A stretch of 64,000 bases of DNA from contig OX457062.1 in the NCBI GenBank assembly GCA_949752795.1, positions 93,175,777 to 93,239,776 on the forward strand. The letters are read 5' to 3'. This document shows positions 53,916 through 64,000 of this stretch, in pieces. The translations under genes and the position numbers were made by a program. Numbering within the stretch: position 1 is the first letter of the stretch; every line of letters begins with the position of its first letter. The DNA is from Hyperoodon ampullatus (Eukaryota > Chordata > Mammalia > Artiodactyla > Ziphiidae). Below the pieces are notes generated by a model that had not been told where the DNA came from, made no database searches, and saw only the letters and a program-made list of their open reading frames with translations.

Positions 53916-56900
53916 TTGCTATCCTGTCATCTGCAAACAGTGATGGTTTTACTTCTTCCTTTCCAAGTTGATGTCTCTAATTTCTTCTCCTTTTCTGGTT
54001 GATAAGTCTAGGACTTCCAATACCATGTTGGAACGAAAGTGGTGAGAGTGGGCATCCTTGTCTTGTTCCTGATCTTAGAGGAAATGCTTTTAGCTTTTGA
54101 CAGTTGAATATGATATCAGCTGTGGGCTTGTCATATATGGCCTTTACTGTGTTGAGGTATGTTCCCTCTATACCCACTTTGTGGAGAGGTTTTATCAATA
54201 TAGTAAATGGACATTGAATTTTGTCAAAAGCTTTTTCTATTCAGATGATCATATGATTTTTATTTTTCAGTTTGTTAATGTGGTGTATCACATTGATTGA
54301 TTTGCAAATATTGAACCATACTTGCACCCCTGGGTTAAATCCCAGTTGATCATGGTGAATGACCCTTTTAATGTATTGTTGAATTTGGTTTGCTAATATT
54401 TTGTTGAGGATTTGTGCACCTGTGTTCATCGGTGATATTGGCCTGAAATTTTCTTCTTTTGTGGTGCTTTTGTCTGGTTTTGGTATACAGGTGATGCTGG
54501 CTTTATTGTGTTATGTCAATTTCTCCCTTTATGTTTGTTAATACTTGCTGTATGTATTTAGGTGATCCTAGGTTGGGTGCATATATATTTACAATTGTTG
54601 TATATTCTTGTTGGAGTGATCCCTTTATCATTATGTAATGTCTTTGTCACTTATTATAGTCTTTGTTTGAAAGTCTATTTTGTCTAAGTATTGCTACCCC
54701 AGCTTTCATTTTGTTTCCATTTGCACGGATACCTTTTTCCATCCCCCCCCACTTTCAGTATGTGTGTTTCTGTACATCTCAAGCAAGTTTCTTGTAGGCA
54801 GCATATATATGGGTGTTGTTTTTGTATCCATTCAGTCACTCTGTGTTTTGATTGGAGCATTTGGTCCATTTACATTTAAAGTAATTATTGATATGTATGT
54901 ACTTATTACCATTTTGTTAATTGTTTTCTGTTTGTTTTGTATTCCTTTTTTCTTCTTATGTTCTTTTCCGTTGTGATCTGATGACTGTCTTTAGTGTTAT
55001 GTTTGGATTCCTCTTTCTTTTTTTGTGTGTATCTATTATATGTTGTTGGTTTGTGGTTACCTTGTGGTTTATATACAAGAATTTTTTTTAAAGTTGATCT
55101 CTTAAATTCAAATGCATTAAAAAAAAACCTTGCATGTTTACTCTCTCCCGCCACCAAGTTTAATGTTTTTGACTTCATATTTTACATTTTTGTTTTGTGT
55201 ATATCTTAACTACTTATTGTGGCTGTAGATGATTTTACTACTTTTGTCTTTTAATTTTTATTTTAACCTTTAAACTTTAAAAGTGGCTCATCTATTACAT
55301 TTACCATATATTTGCCTTTACCAATGAGATTTTTCCTTTTGTAATTTTCATATTTCATATTTCTAGTTGTAGTCTTTTCTTGTCCACTTAGAGAAGTCCC
55401 TTTAACATTTCTTGTAAAGCCAATTTAGTGGTGCTGGACTCTCAGCTTTCGCTTGCCTGTAAAACTCTATCTCTCCTTCATCTGAATGATAGCCTTGCCA
55501 AGTATTCTTGGCTGTAGGTTTTTTCCTTTCATCACTCTAATTATATCATGTCACTCCCTTCTGACCTGCAAAGTTTTTACTGAAACTTTCTACTGAAAGT
55601 CAGTGATAGTCTTATGGGAGTTCCCTTTTATGTAACTGGTTGCTTTTCCCTTACTGCTTTTAAGATTCTCTTTTGATCTTTAAGTTTTGCCATTTTAATT
55701 ACAGTGTGTCTTGGTGCATTCCTTTTGGGATTGATCTTGTTTGGAATCTTTGTGCTTCCTGGACCTGGATGCCTGTTTCCATTCCCAGGATAGGAAAGTT
55801 TTCAGCTTTTATCTTTTCAAATAAATTCTCTGCCCCTTTCTCTCTCTCTTTTGCTTCTGAGACCCCTGTAATGTGAATGTTAGTATGCTTGATGGTGTCA
55901 TAGAAGTCTCTTAAACTATTCTCATTTAGAACAATTTCTTCTTTTTTCTGCTTCGCTTGGGTAATTTCGACTACTCTGTCTTCCAGTTCACTGATTTGTT
56001 CCCCTGTATCATCTAATCTTTTGATTCCTTCTAGTGTAATTTTTCAGTCATTGTACTCTTCAGCTCTGTTTGGTTCTTCTTGTTTATATTTTCTAAGTCT
56101 TTGTAAAACTTCTCACTGTGTACATCTTTTCTTCTCCCAGGCTTGTTGAGCATCTTTATGATTATTATCTTGAACTTGTTATTGGGTAGATTGCTTATCT
56201 TCACTTTGCTTAGTTCTTCTGGGATTTTATCTGGTTCGTTTGTTTGCAACATATTCCTGTGTTGCCTCATTTTACCTAATTCTCTGTGTTTATTTGTAGG
56301 TATTGCATAGGTTGGTTACATTTCCTGATCTTGGAGCAGTGGGTTTATCCAGATGTCCTATGGGGTCCAGCAGCACACACCCTTCTGGTCCCTTGAGCTA
56401 TGTGCTCTAGGAGTGCCCCCTATGTGGGCTGCATGTGCCCTTCTGATATGGTGGAGCCAACTACTATGGACACACTGGTAAGTGAGGCTGGTCCCTGGCC
56501 CAGTTGGCTGCCAAGCCCTGCCTGGTTTGGAGCCTGCCAGCTGCGGGTGGATGGGGCCAGGTCTTGGTGTGGCTGGTTGTGCAGCCTGGGGGTGTCCCAG
56601 TACTGGTGCCAACTGTCTGGTGGGCAGGGAACCCCCTGGCACTAAGGCTAGAGGGAGGACTCCAAAATGGCACTTGCCAGCACCAACGTCCTTGTGGTAG
56701 AGTGACCTCCCCAAAATGGCTGCTGCCAGCATCTGTGTCCCCACGGGGAGTCCCAGTTGCCTCCTGTTTCTCCAGGAAGCTCTCCAAGATCAGCAAGTGG
56801 GTCTGACCTAGGCGTCTTTCAAATAACTGCCTCTGTACTGGGTCTCAGAGCATATGAGTTTTTGCATGAGCCTTTTAAGAGTGGAGTCTGTTTCTTACAG

Positions 56901-57185
56901 CTCTTCAACTCGCCCACATGCAAGCCTTCAAAGCTAGATGTTCTGGGGGCTCCTCTTCCTGATGAAGGACCTCAACTTGTCCTGGATATTCAACTTCTGC
57001 AGTTACAGTCACTCCAGGTGCTACCAGTCCCCCAACACACTGCTACCTCATGACAAGTTGAGGATCTTGGGCGTGAGGGGCAGGTTGTCTACCCCCAGCC
57101 CCTGGCCACTGCACCTAGGCCCCACTCATCACCCACTGACCCACTCATTGCTCCGAAGCTGGTCCAGGCCTTTCTGCCCTGTTTT
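53916..57185 (-). mobile_element. Rearranged L1: 5' UTR, ORF1, part of ORF2, internal deletion
   Basis: Minus-strand order: 5' UTR 57185-56275; ORF1 start near 56270 (MRQHRNMLQTNEPDKIPEEL) and body to about 55400; start of ORF2 endonuclease at 54869-54520 (EWIQKQHPYICCLQET). The sequence then jumps, near 54505-54480, to the reverse-transcriptase region ([26 protein letters not shown] at 54198-53977). It ends at 53916 without the ORF2 C-terminus or 3' UTR. Confidence 0.85.
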
Positions 57186-57189
57186 AAAT

Positions 57190-57937
57190 GAATTGAATAT
57201 TCTTTGGAATTCCATTTTACCTTCTCTAGCTATTCCTATTTGAGGAATTTTTTTAGTGGTGTTTTAAAGATTACAATATACATCTTTGACTTACCATAGT
57301 TTATTTTTAAATAGTATTATACTACTTTGTGAGCAATATAAGAACCTTACAACAATATGGTTCTATTTATCTCCTCTTCCTTTGTGCTCTGTCATGTGTT
57401 TTACTTCTACATACGCTATAAACACCATAAAACATTGTTATTGTTTTTGCTTTAAGTAGCCCATAGTCTTTTAAAGCAGTTTAGATATAAGTGTATGTCT
57501 ATCTCTTAAACATAATGAAATTGGTCTTTTTTAATTTACCCACATACTTTTCTTGTGTTCTTCATTCCTTCCTTCAGCTCTAAATTTCCATTTGGCATCA
57601 TTTCTCTTTAGCCTGAGTAACTCTTCTAGCATTTCTTGTAGTGCAGCTCTTCTGGAGATGAAATTGCTTCACTTTTGTCAATCTGAAAATGTCTTTATTT
57701 TACGTTTGCTTTTGCAGGATATATTTTGCTGCATGTAGAATTCTAGGTTGTCTTTTTTTTCTTCAAGTGCTTAAAAGTTGTCTTTTCATTGTCTCTGGCC
57801 CACCTTGTTTCTAATAAGAAGTCAGCAATCATTCTTATTGTTGTTTCCTTGTATGTAATATATAATGGCTGCTATTGAGATTTCGTCTTTATCTTGGTTT
57901 TCGGCAGTTTGAGTCTGATGTGCCTAGGTGTGTGGTG

Positions 57938-57977
<40 letters not shown>

Positions 57978-58520
57978 ACGTACACACATGCTCAGAGTTT
58001 GCTAATCGAAATCTTTAAAAAATTTTGGAAAATTCTCAGCCATCATCTCTTCAATGGTTTCTTCGGCCCCATTCTCTCTCCTTTTCCTGTCATACTCTAA
58101 TTATTACATCTATGTGTCCCATAGATCTCAGATACTTTATTGTATTTTCTCTCATTTTTATTTTTTCATTTCAGTTTATATAATTTCTACTGTCTTTAAC
58201 TTTATAGATCTTTTTCTTCCTTTGTGTCCAGGCTGCTTCTAATTCCATCAAATAAATTCTTCACTTATAATAGCATATTTTTCATTTCTAGCACTTCCAT
58301 GTGATCCATTTTTATCATTTCCATCTCTCTGCTGACATTCCCCATATGTTTGTGAATGTTCTCCAGCTTTTCTAGTAGGTCCTCTAACACATTTTTGTAG
58401 TTATTTTAAAGTCCCTCTCTCATAATTCCAATGTCTGATTCATCTCCCAGTCTGCCTCTTTCCTCCCATGATCATGGGGTCCATTTCCTTGCTTCTTTGT
58501 GTGCCTCATAGTCTTAAATA
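57190..58520 (-). mobile_element. Older L1 fragment (ORF1 region)
   Basis: 'tctagcatttcttgtagtgc', 'ttgctgcatgtagaattcta', 'ctcagccatcatctcttcaa' and 'tctcataattccaatgtctg' are reversed ORF1-region phrases of older L1 families, more diverged than the neighbouring L1. Confidence 0.7.
57941..57976 (+). repeat. (TG)18 microsatellite
   Basis: An uninterrupted run of 18 TG units inside the old L1, followed by 'cacgtacaca'. Confidence 0.95.
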
Positions 58521-59566
58521 TACATTGCACATAGTGTATAAAAGAGCATTAGTGGCTGAAATAAATAATATTTCCTCCAGAAAATCGCTCATCCCTTATT
58601 CTGTCAGGATGCTAAGAATCCCTAGCCCTGTAGAAGCACCAAATAAGTACCAGTAAGACATCAGATGTTTCTTTGTTAATTTACAGCTTTCTGAACCATG
58701 AGTGATTTCTCTCTCTGCTTAACAGTCTGAATTCTAGCTTTTCAAGTCACTGGAAATATCTCTTTGTCCTTCGGTTCCATCCCTACCTTTATGTACCTAA
58801 AGAGATCTCTCTATGCTCTACTGTCCTGCTTTCAGTCTGGCAGTTACTGCTTTGCACTCAATAAAAGCCCAAGTGCTGCAGAGGGATTTCTCATCTCCTC
58901 TTTCTGCCTTGCTACTTCTCTGCAATGGGCCATTGTCTCAACTCGGAAAAGGTCTGAGCACCTTATATGGGATCTCTCTAAGCTCTTTTGCTCTCCTTTC
59001 AGCCTTCAGCATACTATCTATGTGCCCTTGATGAAGGCCTGTGGGAAATAGTGGCAGGTAGGTGCATACTCTTTCTGTGGTTGGGGTTCCTTGGGATTCT
59101 AATGCATCATGGTAGCTCACATGCAGTCTTTACAAATTCATTAAAATATGGCTGGTTTCTCTTTATCACCTACTATGATGTATTCTGTCTTCTTTCAGTT
59201 GCTCTGCTAGAATGAAAACACCTATAGGTCTCTACTCTTAAAGAAAGGCCTCTTTACTTTCTATATTTTCATTTGGTTAGATTCAGTTCTATCATCAGAT
59301 CTCTGGTGGGTTTAAAAAATTATGATTTTGTAGCTTATCTGGTTTGTTGTTATTGTTAGGGTAGTAGCAACTACCCTTGTGACTTGAACTGAGAAGGCCT
59401 TGGCTTTTAATGGCCTCTAATGAATAGGTGACAAAGTCTGGATCCAAAGAAGGGTAGGAAGTAGAATCCAAGATTCTAGCATAAGCCAGAACTCTAAGAA
59501 GGGTTGATGTAGAAAATAATGTTTCAAAGGGAAGTTTGACTGTTTGTGTGTGGCTCTAGGATAAGC
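58521..59566. other. No gene seen
   Basis: Noncoding; possibly further old L1 or LTR sequence but not assigned. Confidence 0.35.
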
Positions 59567-59588
59567 AGGGAAAGAAAGAAAGAAAGAA

Positions 59589-59619
<31 letters not shown>

Positions 59620-59935
59620 GAAGGAAGGAAGGAAGGAAGGAGGGAAGAGGAAGGAAGGAAGGGAGAGGGAGAGAGAGAGAAAGAAAGGAAAGAAAGAAAG
59701 AGGAAGGAAGGAAGGAAGGGAGAAAGAAAGAGGAAGGAAGGAAGGGAGAGGGAGAGAGAGAGAAAGAAAGGAAAGAAAGAAAGAAAGAAAGAAGGAGAGG
59801 GAAAGAAAGGGAGAGGGAGAGAGAGAAAGGGAGGGAAGGAAGGCAGAAGGGAAGGAAGGAAGGAAAGAAGGAGGGAGGGAGGAAGGAAGGAAGAGAAAGA
59901 AAGAAAGAAAGAAAAAAAAGAAAAAAAAAAGAAAG
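59567..59935 (+). repeat. Long polypurine tract (GAAA)n/(GGAA)n
   Basis: 59567-59843 contains only A and G (277 bp). One C at 59844 is followed by a further all-purine run to 59935. A block of roughly 50-60 bp with 'gggagagggagagagagaga' occurs twice (about 59660 and 59740). Open frames across it are an artefact of the lack of T on this strand. Confidence 0.97.
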
Positions 59936-60077
59936 CTCACACTCGTGCTGATTTGGGGTCATAATTCATGCTACCTACATGGTCTGAATACCAGATGCCT
60001 GGCACTAGTGGTTCAAATCTTCCCTGTGTAATTCATGTGAAACATTTATTTCAGCTCTTCCTATGCCTAGGATAGTC

Positions 60078-60855
60078 ATGACCTACGGTCCTGAAGTACA
60101 CAGCAGTTCCAAATCACTCGATGCTGGACATCCTAGCTGATGTTTTTGCCATTCATGCATCAGCTGGGCCCTCTCATCATTTTACTAAGGAAGGGACTCA
60201 AGTGTATCAGTACAGGAGAGAAAGTAAAGAAGATCTGCACACCATGGTTCCTTAAGATTGAGGGCAGGCTGCACACTGATATAAGCTACCCTGCCAGTTT
60301 CATGGGTGTCATCAACACTGACAGGAGTGGTGGGAATTTCCATCTGATCTGTGACCCAAGTTGTTCATCAAATTGTGCCTGAGGAGGCCAAGTATAAGTT
60401 CTGTGAAGTGAGGAAGATCTTTGTGGGCACCATCCGGATGGACATCTTCTGGATTGATTTGGACCTTGGCCAAATCAATTAGCCATTTCATCAAGTTCTG
60501 CTAACCCATGTACATTGATGGAAAGTGCTAACCTGGGACAGATTGATGGTATCACCAACACACACACACATACACACACACACACACTCACAGAAAGAGA
60601 GAGAACCTGACTCTTGACCTGAGTCATGTGTAGGAAGCCAATAGCAATAGCTTTGCCACCAGGCTTTCCCAACATATTCATCATTGGAGAAAACAGCAAA
60701 CAATGGATTTCCTGCACCAAAGAAAGAGTACTTGCCTCAGTATTGCTGAAGACAGAGACAAAGACTATTAGCCAGACAGAGCAATGGGTGAGATGATTTC
60801 CAGAGGAGAGATGTAGAGAGCTTCTTTGGCTAATTAAAGATGTATTAGCATGGAG
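60078..60855 (+). pseudogene. RPS4X: Processed pseudogene of ribosomal protein S4 (RPS4X), broken
   Basis: Fragments in several frames match ribosomal protein S4, X isoform, from the start codon region (60078) to the stop region (TGA at 60789-60791). Examples are EKVKKIC, KIEG, RTDISYPASFMGVI, then EEAKY..VRKIFVG, IQIDL-like, TDFIKF-like, GNSFAT-like, SNIF, GKGNKPWIS-like and AEDRDK-like. There are no introns. A UTR-like 'taattaaagat' and an A-rich tail near 60858-60875 follow, so it is a retrocopy. Damage: frameshifts, stops, an internal loss of roughly 36 nt after the VRKIFVGT part (about 60433), and a (CA)n run at 60557-60588 grown inside the frame. The degree of decay suggests an old insertion. 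It cannot make S4. Confidence 0.88.
60557..60588 (+). repeat. (CA)n microsatellite inside the RPS4X pseudogene
   Basis: A run of CA dinucleotides with one T interruption starts at the 'accaaca' of the S4 coding remnant and has expanded within the dead frame. Confidence 0.9.
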
Positions 60856-60875
60856 GAGAAAACAAAAAGAAAACA

Positions 60876-61792
60876 TTATTTTCAGAGAATTAACACCAAA
60901 GGAATATGCACTCACAATTTTAAAAAAAATTACTAAAACACATGAAGAAACAAGCCCAAATAAACAAAAGTCAGCAGAAAAAATGTAAGAAACTAAAGTG
61001 TCAGACTCCCAAGATTGATATTGGAATTATTAGACTACACAGCAAGAACGTTTAATCTGTCTAAGTTTTAGCTGCATGAATGAAAATGAGAATCTTAAAA
61101 TCATAGCGCTGAATGAAAATAAAAGCAAGTCCCAAATCAGTAAAATGGGTAAATGAATTTTAATCCATTTATACCACACAATATCACAGAGCAGTTTTTA
61201 AAAATGCACTAGAAATATGCATATCAAGATGAGGGAATCTCAGAAATAGAAAGATGAGTGAGAAAAATGTTAAAAAATACATATGAGTTCTTTATATAAG
61301 TTTCAAGACCTGTAAAAATTAAATATTATATTATTTAGGGATACGTAATAAAACTTTTTTAAAGTAGCTAGTAATTTATAATTCAGAATGCTGGTTTCAT
61401 ATGGATGAAAAGGGGAGGGGGAAGCTCAGAGAGGGGGGGCATGGTGGGCTTAAAAGATTTATTGGGTTGTGTTTTATTGCTTAAGCCAGGAGGTTTAACA
61501 TAGAGGTATTTGTTTTTAGTAACATCACTTAAGTATATGAGTACAGTTTATTCATTATTTTGTATGAATGAATTGTTTATTTTTTTAAAAACTCAAATAA
61601 ATCTTGTGTTAAGGTCAGTGGCCTAAATCCTTGCTAGGAAGACCTCACTGAATAAAAAAACCATTCTCTTTCTTGGAAGACAAAATATCAAATAGGTCCA
61701 TCTAGTGGTGAATTAGAGAATCTCAAATACAGGGATACTCCAGCTGAAGGAATACACTGGGATGTAAGGCATTTACTCAAAAATAGCCCATT
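60876..61792. other. No gene seen
   Basis: AT-rich noncoding DNA; part of 61140-61340 may be an old L1 3' sequence. No exon recognised. Confidence 0.35.
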
Positions 61793-61978
61793 CAGTTAAC
61801 ATTGGGGTGCATGTATCTTTTTTTTTTTTTGGCCACACCGCGCGGCATGCGGGAACTTAGTTCCCCGATCAGGGATCAAACCTGCACCCCCTGCGTTGGA
61901 AGCACGGAATCTTAACCACTGTACCGCCAGGGAAGTCCCTGTATCTTTTCAAATTACGGTTTTCCCCAGATATTAAAA
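61793..61978 (-). mobile_element. Short L1 fragment with a SINE inside
   Basis: 'aacattggggtgcatgtatc' and, beyond the SINE, 'tttcaaattacggttttccc' are contiguous in L1 ORF2. The SINE (61822-61939) ends 'cgccagggaagtccc' and is flanked by 'tgtatctttt' at 61812-61821 and 61940-61949. Confidence 0.88.
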
Positions 61979-63850
61979 AAAAAAATAGCCCATTCAAAAA
62001 CTACGTACACAAATAGAAAAAAAAATCTTGATTGATTGAGTGAAGAACTCTTTGTCTTCAGACACATGGTAAAATTCTTTGGTTTGTCTCTAACTGGTTG
62101 AAAGACTAAAACTCAACCTCAGGTAATTTGTGAGACCCCAGCCTCCTTTATCTGCATCACTTTTGCCCCTTGTTGGCAGGTTTCCCCCCGCTCACTTCAG
62201 GTGCTGCGGTGCTTTCCTCCAGACCTCCTGTTAGTAACTGCATCTTCCCTGCCTGAGCATTGGATGACTCCTTCCTACCCCATTCTTCATCTGAGCTCAG
62301 TACTGCTCTCACCTCTGCTTTAGAGTCATGGGCTGTACTCAGGCAGCTATTCAAGATTTAGGTCCCTCTATATATGTACGAACATATCATTAAATGAAAT
62401 TGGGCAGGGGACAGAACTGCACGTAGCATGTGTTCCCATTCATATTTTTTAAAAGGATGTATATGTTGTCACGTGTATAGAATATCTGGGGAAGGACATA
62501 TAAGAAACTGATAAACCTTTAGGGAAGGGCACTCTGGGGAAATTAAGTGAGGAAGAAACTTACATTTGGTTTTTTACTATTTATTGATGCTGATTGAGTT
62601 TTGTTACAATGTGCATGTATGACTTCATACAAACTTTAAAGAGAAAATAATGTGTTCTATATATGTAGATGCTATCACACTGATAAATAAGCTTCCTACA
62701 GATAAAGAGCATTGATGCTTTCTAATGGATGTTATGTCTTAGTGGTTATAAATCAACGCTGTGGTATAAGGCAGCCTTAGATTGTCAGGGGAATGGTCTT
62801 GCCTGGATTGAAAGAATCTCTCTTGCATGTCTTTGGATATATTCATTGCCCTTAATACTTAGCTGCACCTTTAGCTTTAAATGATTTATCTGACAACTGA
62901 CATGTTTTTCCTATTAGGTTGAAAAAAATCAGTTTATGCTTTATATTGATGTTCGAGCCTTGATACTTTATAAATTGCCTGAAATCTAACAGCGATTTCT
63001 GACCGGCACTCTTGACCTTTGCACGATCTACTTCGGACTCTAATTGGAAGAAACACTATAATTCCTTTTGTACAGCAAACTTCCAAATGAACATGCAATC
63101 AAGTGTCACTTCAGCAAAAGCATGAGTGTTTTCTGAGCAGATCTTTTGTAGTGGGTGGCATGCTTGTTTCCTCAACATTCCTTCTCCCTTCCCATTGTGT
63201 GGCAGCAATGAGCTTTGAGGAAGTGAGCTGAGCTCCATTGGTGGGCTCTGGTCAGGAAGCCAGGGATTACTTCAAGAACCTAGCCCTACCATTGTGTGAG
63301 GGGATGTAAACTGGCCCCCAAAGGCTGAAGATAAAGACTTTCCATTTGTTGTCTTAGGGAGAGGCAATTTCTCTCATCTGCTGGATGTAAATAAAGAAGT
63401 CAGCAGGCCTTACTGTAACCAGCAGCTGTCCTACAACCCAGAGGGGAACCAGTCACCCATCGTAGAATGATACGAACCCTGTGGTTACAGAGCAAAGAGA
63501 TAGAAAGAACCTATGTTCTTGATGACACAAGTGAGTTGCTCAAACAACCAACCCTGGAGGCTGCTCCATCTCTGGACTTCGTGTAAATGCCAGCTGGTCA
63601 GTTTTTTAGTGTTTGAGTCAAATGCGCTTGGTTGGTTTTTCTATTTCTTCCAACTGGAAGCATCGTGGAGCATATTTCAATAGAACAGTAAGAAAAACCC
63701 TCAATATATAAACTACACAATGTCTAGGCTAGATCATGAATACCCTTCTCTGGATGAATTTCTTGAATATTTTAATTATAGAAGTGTAAATATATTTTAG
63801 AGTATGGATATTCATAAGAAGGATTGGATTTTACATTCTCATATTAGTAT
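61979..63850. other. No gene seen
   Basis: Noncoding and low in young repeats. Short frames on either strand have no recognisable family. It could contain intergenic regulatory DNA, but nothing in the sequence shows it. Confidence 0.4.
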
Positions 63851-63854
63851 GGTA

Positions 63855-64000
63855 GAGTGTCTTTATCTGTTCAGGCTGCTAGAACAGAATACCACGGACT
63901 GTGTGGCTTAAGCAACAAACGTGTTTCTCATGGTTCTGGAGGCTGGAAGTCCAACTTGTCAACATGGTCACGTTCTTGGTGAGAGCCTTCTTCCTGGTTT
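63855..64000 (-). mobile_element. MaLR LTR, cut by the window edge
   Basis: 'gttcaggctgctagaacaga', 'ataccacggactgtgtggct' and 'tctggaggctggaagtccaa' are the start of a reversed MST/MLT1-type LTR. Confidence 0.85.

Noticed and set aside
56938..57243. Frame with leucine-rich text near 56.95-57.24 kb, considered as a possible pseudogene
   Set aside because: It lies within the 5' UTR of the rearranged L1 and the phrases fit L1 5' UTR sequence better than any protein.
59417..60031. Long open frames (up to 181 codons) across 59.4-60.0 kb on both strands
   Set aside because: They are produced by the polypurine tract: the K/E/R-rich and S/F/L-rich proteins are low-complexity translations.
60140..60382. 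Open frame similar to ribosomal protein S4, considered as a functional small gene
   Set aside because: The frame covers only a fragment, followed by frameshifts, stops, a deletion and a CA repeat; it is a processed pseudogene.
61979..63850. Search for exons of the neighbouring gene (TECTA in human order)
   Set aside because: No zona pellucida or von Willebrand-type coding text is visible on either strand; the neighbour is probably further away.

Overview
This is vertebrate nuclear DNA, almost certainly from a cetacean. The evidence is about two dozen tRNA-derived SINEs of the cetartiodactyl CHR type. Several carry the longer GC-rich body with a B-box-like 'gttcgtgccccg' that is typical of whale and dolphin CHR-2 copies. 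They sit among L1, L2, MIR, MaLR/ERVL LTRs and hAT relics. There are no prokaryotic features and no CRISPR array.

Only one intact protein-coding gene is visible: SC5D (sterol-C5-desaturase, lathosterol oxidase), on the minus strand. Its four coding exons (34645-34854, 33371-33503, 31837-31937, 31020-31475) splice at GT/AG borders into a 299-residue reading frame without a stop. A CpG-rich, TATA-less promoter lies at about 40.5-41.2 kb with a likely noncoding first exon ending at 40902. The 3' UTR runs left to about 29.94 kb. In the human genome SC5D lies between TECTA and SORL1, so SORL1 is expected beyond the left edge and TECTA beyond the right edge; that placement is inference.

Layout. 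0-21 kb: repeat mosaic (L2, MIR, an MLT2-type LTR, L1 ends in both orientations, many SINEs). 21.27-28.50 kb: one nearly full-length but dead L1 on the minus strand, flanked by target-site duplications. 28.5-41.2 kb: SC5D with its introns and promoter. 41.2-53 kb: unique DNA plus L1, LTR, hAT and a small nested retrocopy inside an LTR. 53-58.5 kb: an ERVL internal relic and rearranged or old L1s. 59.57-59.94 kb: a long pure purine tract. 60.08-60.86 kb: a processed RPS4X pseudogene. 61-64 kb: mostly unannotated DNA, with a MaLR LTR at the right edge.

I found no new multigene system. The most interesting signals are structural. One target sequence received both a SINE and a full-length L1 in opposite orientations. 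A perfect 74-bp AT-rich palindrome lies inside an L1 end. An unidentified retrocopy sits between perfect 17-bp duplications inside an LTR and itself carries an ERV LTR and a SINE. A 277-bp uninterrupted polypurine run lies just upstream of the RPS4X retrocopy.
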